Made by a program: the position numbers and the translations under genes
NCBI GenBank assembly: GCA_946615875.1
Contig: CAMOIK010000021.1
Span: 1-16,725 of the forward strand
Source: an uncultured Verrucomicrobiota bacterium
Lineage (GTDB): Bacteria; Verrucomicrobiota; Kiritimatiellia; RFP12; UBA1067
Length of the DNA stretch: 16,725 nt
Direction: 5' to 3'
Shown: in pieces, positions 13,737 to 16,725 of the stretch
How positions within the stretch are numbered: position 1 is the first letter of the stretch
Layout of the letters: each line of letters opens with the position of its first letter
Notes under the pieces: model-generated
Told to the model about the DNA's origin: nothing
The model's database searches: none
The model's input: the letters and a program-made list of their open reading frames with translations, nothing else

Positions 13737-15557
13737 ATGAAACAGCCGGCCATGCACCGCGACGGCCATGTGAGGGTTCTGCCCGTCCACGTGGCGAACA
13801 AGATCGCCGCCGGCGAAGTCGTCGAGCGCCCGGCCTCCGTCGTCAAGGAACTAGTGGAAAACTCCATTGACGCCGGAGCCAAGACGATACGCATCGCCAT
13901 CTCGCAGGGCGGGCGCAAGCTCGTCAGCGTCCAGGACGACGGATGCGGCATGACACGCGACGACGCGGTGCTTTCGCTGGAGCGCCAGGCCACTTCGAAG
14001 ATACTGGACGTGGACGACATCGAGCAGATCGACACGCTTGGCTTCAGAGGCGAAGCCATACCGTCCATCGCGTCGGTCTCGCGCTTCTCCATCACGACGC
14101 GGCGACGCGACGCGGAAGAAGGGACCCGCGTAGAGGTGGAGGCCGGCGCGCTGGCGAGCGTGCGCGCGGCGGGATGCCCTCCCGGGACGCTTGTCGAAGT
14201 GCGAGACCTCTTCTGCAACGTGCCGGCGCGCCGCAAGTTCATGCGCACTGCGGCGACGGAAGAGGGGCACGTGCGGCACATATTCACGGTGAACGCGCTC
14301 GCCCACCCCGGAATCGCGTTCTCGCTCGTGGTGGACGGGCGCGAAGCATACCGCCTGGCCGCCGCGCGCTCTCCGTACGACAGGGTGAGGGAACTCTTCG
14401 GCGCGGAGTTCGCGGAATGCCTGCTGCCCGTGGAATCGATCGGAGAGAAGGCGTCGGTGACAGGCTTCGTGGAACGCCCCAACCGACAGTTCCCGACGCG
14501 CCGCGAGCAGTACGTCTTCGTGAACGGACGCCCGGCCACGGCGCCGTCCATCGCATACGCTCTGCGCGAGGCTTACCCCAGGCGCGACGGCGATCCCAAG
14601 CCGGCCGTCGTCCTCTTCATATCCGTGCCGCCGAGAGACGTCGATGTGAACGTGCATCCCACCAAGCACGAGGTGCGCTTCCGCGACAACCTAGCCGTTC
14701 GCCAAGCCATAATGAACGCGCTTGGGGCTTTGAGCCAGGAATCGAGGACAGAGAACGGAGGAATCGACGGCCACGACGCCCCGTCGGCGGTCTCCGCGCC
14801 TACGCCCTCGATTCTCCCGCAACCGGCGCCCCGCAATCCCCAGCCATCTCAGCCCGGCCAACACGTTCAGCCGGCCCAATCGCCCCAACCCGCTACGCCC
14901 TCGCCTCTCGGCGCGCCACCGCGTCTGCCCGTAGAGCAGCCGCTACCGCTGGCCGTCCCGGCCGGAGACAGGGCAAAACCATGGACTTGGTTCAGATTCC
15001 TTGCCGTGACGGAACCGGGCTACGTGCTGCTGGAGACGGATTCCGGCATCGTCACGCTCAATCCAAAGGCGGCAATGGAGCGCATCGCATTCGAGCGACT
15101 CTCCGCCCGCGACGACATTCCGCAGTCGCAGCCTCTTCTGTTGCCAGACACCGTGACGCTCCCGCCCGCCGCCGCGCACCGCATCGCCTCGTCGCTCGAC
15201 GCCATGCGGGCCATCGGATTCCACATCGAGCCGTTCGGACAGGGCACGTTCAAGATCGACGCCGTGCCGCAGATCATAGGCGACATTCCGCCGGCCGACA
15301 TCATCGCCACGATCGCCGACGCCCTCGCCCACCCGGCCGACTCGGCCAGACCTGACGGAAAATGGCGCGACGACATCATCGCAAAGTCCGTCGCCCGCTC
15401 GTGCGCCGTCGCCGCGCCGGCGCTGGACGAGCGCGCCGCGACGAATCTCGTCCATCAGCTCGTCGCCTGCAGAATGCCCTACGTCTCGCCAAACGGCAAG
15501 AGCGTCATGATCTTCACCTCCACCCGCGAGCTCGACCGCAAATTCGGCAAGGCCTGA
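13737..15557 (+). CDS. mutL: DNA mismatch repair protein MutL
   Basis: A 606-residue GHKL ATPase that links MutS mismatch recognition to downstream nuclease and helicase steps. N-terminal motifs: VANKIAAGEVVERPASVVKE (19-38), ELVENSIDAGA (38-48), DDGCGMT (67-73), RQATSKI, TLGFRGEAIPSIASVS (100-115), FCNVPARRKFM and VNVHPTKHEVRF. A Pro/Gln-rich linker (about 355-415) joins the C-terminal dimerisation domain, which starts WTWFRFLAV. In that domain the endonuclease motif DQHAxxE reads NPKAAMER (442-449) and the CPHGRP motif reads SPNGKS (584-589), so metal-binding residues are missing. The first ATG, 10 nt after ftsZ, has only a weak GGA near it; Met6 is an alternative. Co-directional with the dcw genes and probably co-transcribed. 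No mutS is in the window. Confidence 0.95.
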   Translation: MKQPAMHRDGHVRVLPVHVANKIAAGEVVERPASVVKELVENSIDAGAKTIRIAISQGGRKLVSVQDDGCGMTRDDAVLSLERQATSKILDVDDIEQIDTLGFRGEAIPSIASVSRFSITTRRRDAEEGTRVEVEAGALASVRAAGCPPGTLVEVRDLFCNVPARRKFMRTAATEEGHVRHIFTVNALAHPGIAFSLVVDGREAYRLAAARSPYDRVRELFGAEFAECLLPVESIGEKASVTGFVERPNRQFPTRREQYVFVNGRPATAPSIAYALREAYPRRDGDPKPAVVLFISVPPRDVDVNVHPTKHEVRFRDNLAVRQAIMNALGALSQESRTENGGIDGHDAPSAVSAPTPSILPQPAPRNPQPSQPGQHVQPAQSPQPATPSPLGAPPRLPVEQPLPLAVPAGDRAKPWTWFRFLAVTEPGYVLLETDSGIVTLNPKAAMERIAFERLSARDDIPQSQPLLLPDTVTLPPAAAHRIASSLDAMRAIGFHIEPFGQGTFKIDAVPQIIGDIPPADIIATIADALAHPADSARPDGKWRDDIIAKSVARSCAVAAPALDERAATNLVHQLVACRMPYVSPNGKSVMIFTSTRELDRKFGKA

Positions 15558-15672
15558 CCCGCCGGCAGAGGAGTTTCGGCTTTCCCTGTCCCGGCGCTTT
15601 GTAGCATTGCGAGGCAGGGTAGCAAAGGCCGAGCGTCGGCGCGTATAGCTCCACCGTGCCGAGGAACTGATG

Positions 15673-15703
15673 CGCTCTCTGTCTCTCTGCCTCTGCGTGA
15701 GAC
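15673..15703. repeat. CT-rich intergenic repeat-like tract (CTCTGCGTGAGAC type)
   Basis: The gap after mutL holds a pyrimidine-rich run ending CTGCCTCTGCGTGAGAC. Its reverse complement (GTCTCACGCAGAGG...) resembles a dispersed non-coding repeat that I remember from many environmental bacterial genomes, often mistranslated as Arg-rich small ORFs. The likeness is from memory only; no second copy occurs in the window. Confidence 0.4.
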
Positions 15704-15726
15704 TTCCCCCTTAGCTAACCAGTGCC

Positions 15727-15760
15727 TGTCCCCGGCTGGGTTTTGTCCCCGGTTGGGTTC
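15727..15760. repeat. Tandem 17-bp repeat (TGTCCCCGGYTGGGTTY)
   Basis: Two head-to-tail copies, 15727-15743 and 15744-15760, differ at two bases. The first is preceded by CCAGTGCC, giving CCAGTGCCTGTCCCC, a phrase like those I recall beside REP-type elements in other genomes. GGTTC-TAC-GAACC (15756-15768) adds a small stem. The block lies between the convergent mutL and the surface-protein gene. Nothing suggests coding. Confidence 0.6.
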
Positions 15761-15789
15761 TACGAACCGCAAGCAAGGCGCAACAACAA

Positions 15790-15809
15790 GGCGCGGCAAT
15801 TGCCGCGCC
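15790..15809 (-). terminator. Probable terminator of the right-edge surface-protein gene
   Basis: A perfect 20-bp palindrome (stem GGCGCGGC, loop AATT, stem GCCGCGCC) begins 30 nt past the stop of the minus-strand gene and is followed on that strand by TTGTTGTTG. The stem is almost the same as the one ending the FadL-like gene (1821-1844). On the plus strand it could also stop read-through from mutL. Confidence 0.65.
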
Positions 15810-15839
15810 CCGCGTTACATGCATTTCTGCAAATCCAGA

Positions 15840-16725
15840 TCACTTGACAATTATCATCAAGCCCTCTGGCACGTTCTCTACCGTGCAGGAAATCGGCTCG
15901 CCCTCGACTTCACTGCCAAAAACAGAATAGACAGGCGTAACCGCATAGACGTCGGGCGTCTTTGTTTTCCGCCACGACACCGCAAGTTCGCCGTCCGTCC
16001 CTCCGCTGATCGCTTCACCGTTTAGCGTCCACTTGTAGGAAATCGCGCCGACGGCGGAAGCCGTCAAAGTTGCGCCCTGGGATTTGCTGGCCGACGCGTT
16101 CTGCGGCTCGACAAGCCACTTCTCCGCGCCGTCCACGCCCATGCCGCCGATCGTCGGGTTGGCCACGGACGCGCTGTGCTTCAGCGCTAGTTTGCCGGTC
16201 TTGGTGTCGTAGAGCCCCACGCCCTCCGCGCCATTGTACGGCAGGAACTCCGCCGCAGGCTCGGTCGAAGCCCCCTCGTAGATGCGCACCGAATACACGC
16301 GCATGGGAATGCCGGCATCCGCCGCCGCGAGCGTCGTATCGACCTCCGTCCCGGCTTCGTTCTTGAGGCTACCGAAGACGCCCATCGGATAGGCACACGT
16401 GAGCGAGCCGGGCGACTTGACGCTCTTCCTTTCGCCCTCTACGCCGTCGCGCACGACCCAGCCCTTCGCGTTGGCCATGTCGTACACGAGCTTCATGCGC
16501 TCGGTGCCGGGCCACGGGTTCAGGATGTCGGTGTTGTTACCGACAGAGCCGCCGGAGAAACGGAGCGGGCCAGTGCCGGTCGAGCCTTCGATCCACATGC
16601 TCCAGCGCAGGCCCGCTCCGTCCGCGAAGTTGCCGCAGATGAAGCCCCTCTTCGGACTCTTGATCGCCACATCGACCTCTACGCGCGACTGGTTCCCGAC
16701 CTTGTAGCCGGTGTTGAGCACCTGC
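15840..16725 (-). CDS. Surface protein C-terminal part: LamG-like domain plus Ig-like domain (5' end outside window)
   Basis: The frame is open from TGA at 15842-15840 to the right edge, so the start is outside; the GTG at 16721 lies inside the first recognisable motif and is not a likely start. The visible residues begin VLNTGYKVGNQSRVEVDVAI, then MRVYSVRIYEG, EFLPYNGAEGVGLYDTKTGKL. This is the pattern of a concanavalin-A/LamG-like domain common in large secreted proteins of gut bacteria. About 90 C-terminal residues form an Ig-like module (ATLTASAVGAISYKWTLNG). No membrane anchor, LPXTG, PEP-CTERM or type IX sorting tail is seen at the end (MIIVK). Role probably adhesion or carbohydrate binding; partner unknown. 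Confidence 0.75.
   Translation of the reverse strand, partial: QVLNTGYKVGNQSRVEVDVAIKSPKRGFICGNFADGAGLRWSMWIEGSTGTGPLRFSGGSVGNNTDILNPWPGTERMKLVYDMANAKGWVVRDGVEGERKSVKSPGSLTCAYPMGVFGSLKNEAGTEVDTTLAAADAGIPMRVYSVRIYEGASTEPAAEFLPYNGAEGVGLYDTKTGKLALKHSASVANPTIGGMGVDGAEKWLVEPQNASASKSQGATLTASAVGAISYKWTLNGEAISGGTDGELAVSWRKTKTPDVYAVTPVYSVFGSEVEGEPISCTVENVPEGLMIIVK

Noticed and set aside
13061..14551. 496-codon minus-strand open frame across ftsZ and mutL
   Set aside because: Ser/Arg-rich shadow of two well-conserved plus-strand genes; no family motif and no ribosome binding site.

Overview
The window is GC-rich, densely coding bacterial DNA with twelve protein genes, two of them cut by the window edges. 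I see no rRNA, tRNA, CRISPR array, integrase or transposase. An outer-membrane FadL-type porin points to a Gram-negative cell. A eukaryote-like (UAP1-type) UDP-sugar pyrophosphorylase, a divergent FtsZ in a reduced dcw cluster, very alanine-rich proteins, and surface proteins with LamG-like and glycine/proline-rich segments together suggest the Planctomycetes-Verrucomicrobia-Chlamydiae group. A Kiritimatiellota or Lentisphaerae-like (host-gut or anoxic) lineage is my best guess. That placement is inference, not proof.

Layout. (1) 1-1769, plus strand: the 3' part of a large exported or envelope protein with a glycine-zipper segment, a proline-rich tandem repeat and a C-terminal beta-rich region. 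(2) 1879-3249, minus strand: a FadL/OmpP1 outer-membrane channel with its own extended -10 promoter, an unusual TTGACAC inverted repeat in its leader and a clear terminator. (3) 3476-9543, minus strand: a probable operon read from the 9.6 kb promoter: purE, UDP-glucuronate decarboxylase (UXS), UAP1-type pyrophosphorylase, UvrD-family helicase and a CaCA cation antiporter. (4) 9563-9634: a 72-bp almost perfect palindrome that works as a mirrored divergent promoter. (5) 9638-15557, plus strand: ddl-ftsQ-ftsA-ftsZ-mutL, with ATGA overlaps joining the first four genes, so a truncated dcw (division and cell wall) cluster followed by mismatch repair. (6) 15558-15839: a repeat-bearing intergenic stretch. 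(7) 15840 to the right edge, minus strand: the C-terminal part of a surface protein with a LamG-like domain and an Ig-like domain.

How the genes fit together. The plus-strand operon couples D-Ala-D-Ala synthesis to the divisome core (FtsQ, FtsA, FtsZ). The minus-strand operon makes purine and nucleotide-sugar precursors (UDP-HexNAc, UDP-xylose) for envelope polysaccharide. MutL and UvrD, both used in mismatch repair, sit at the distal parts of the two divergent operons. I found no wholly new system. The best leads are the mirrored-promoter palindrome with a probably leaderless ddl, the FtsZ that has lost many nucleotide and catalytic residues while keeping its C-terminal partner-binding peptide, and a MutL whose nuclease motifs are gone.
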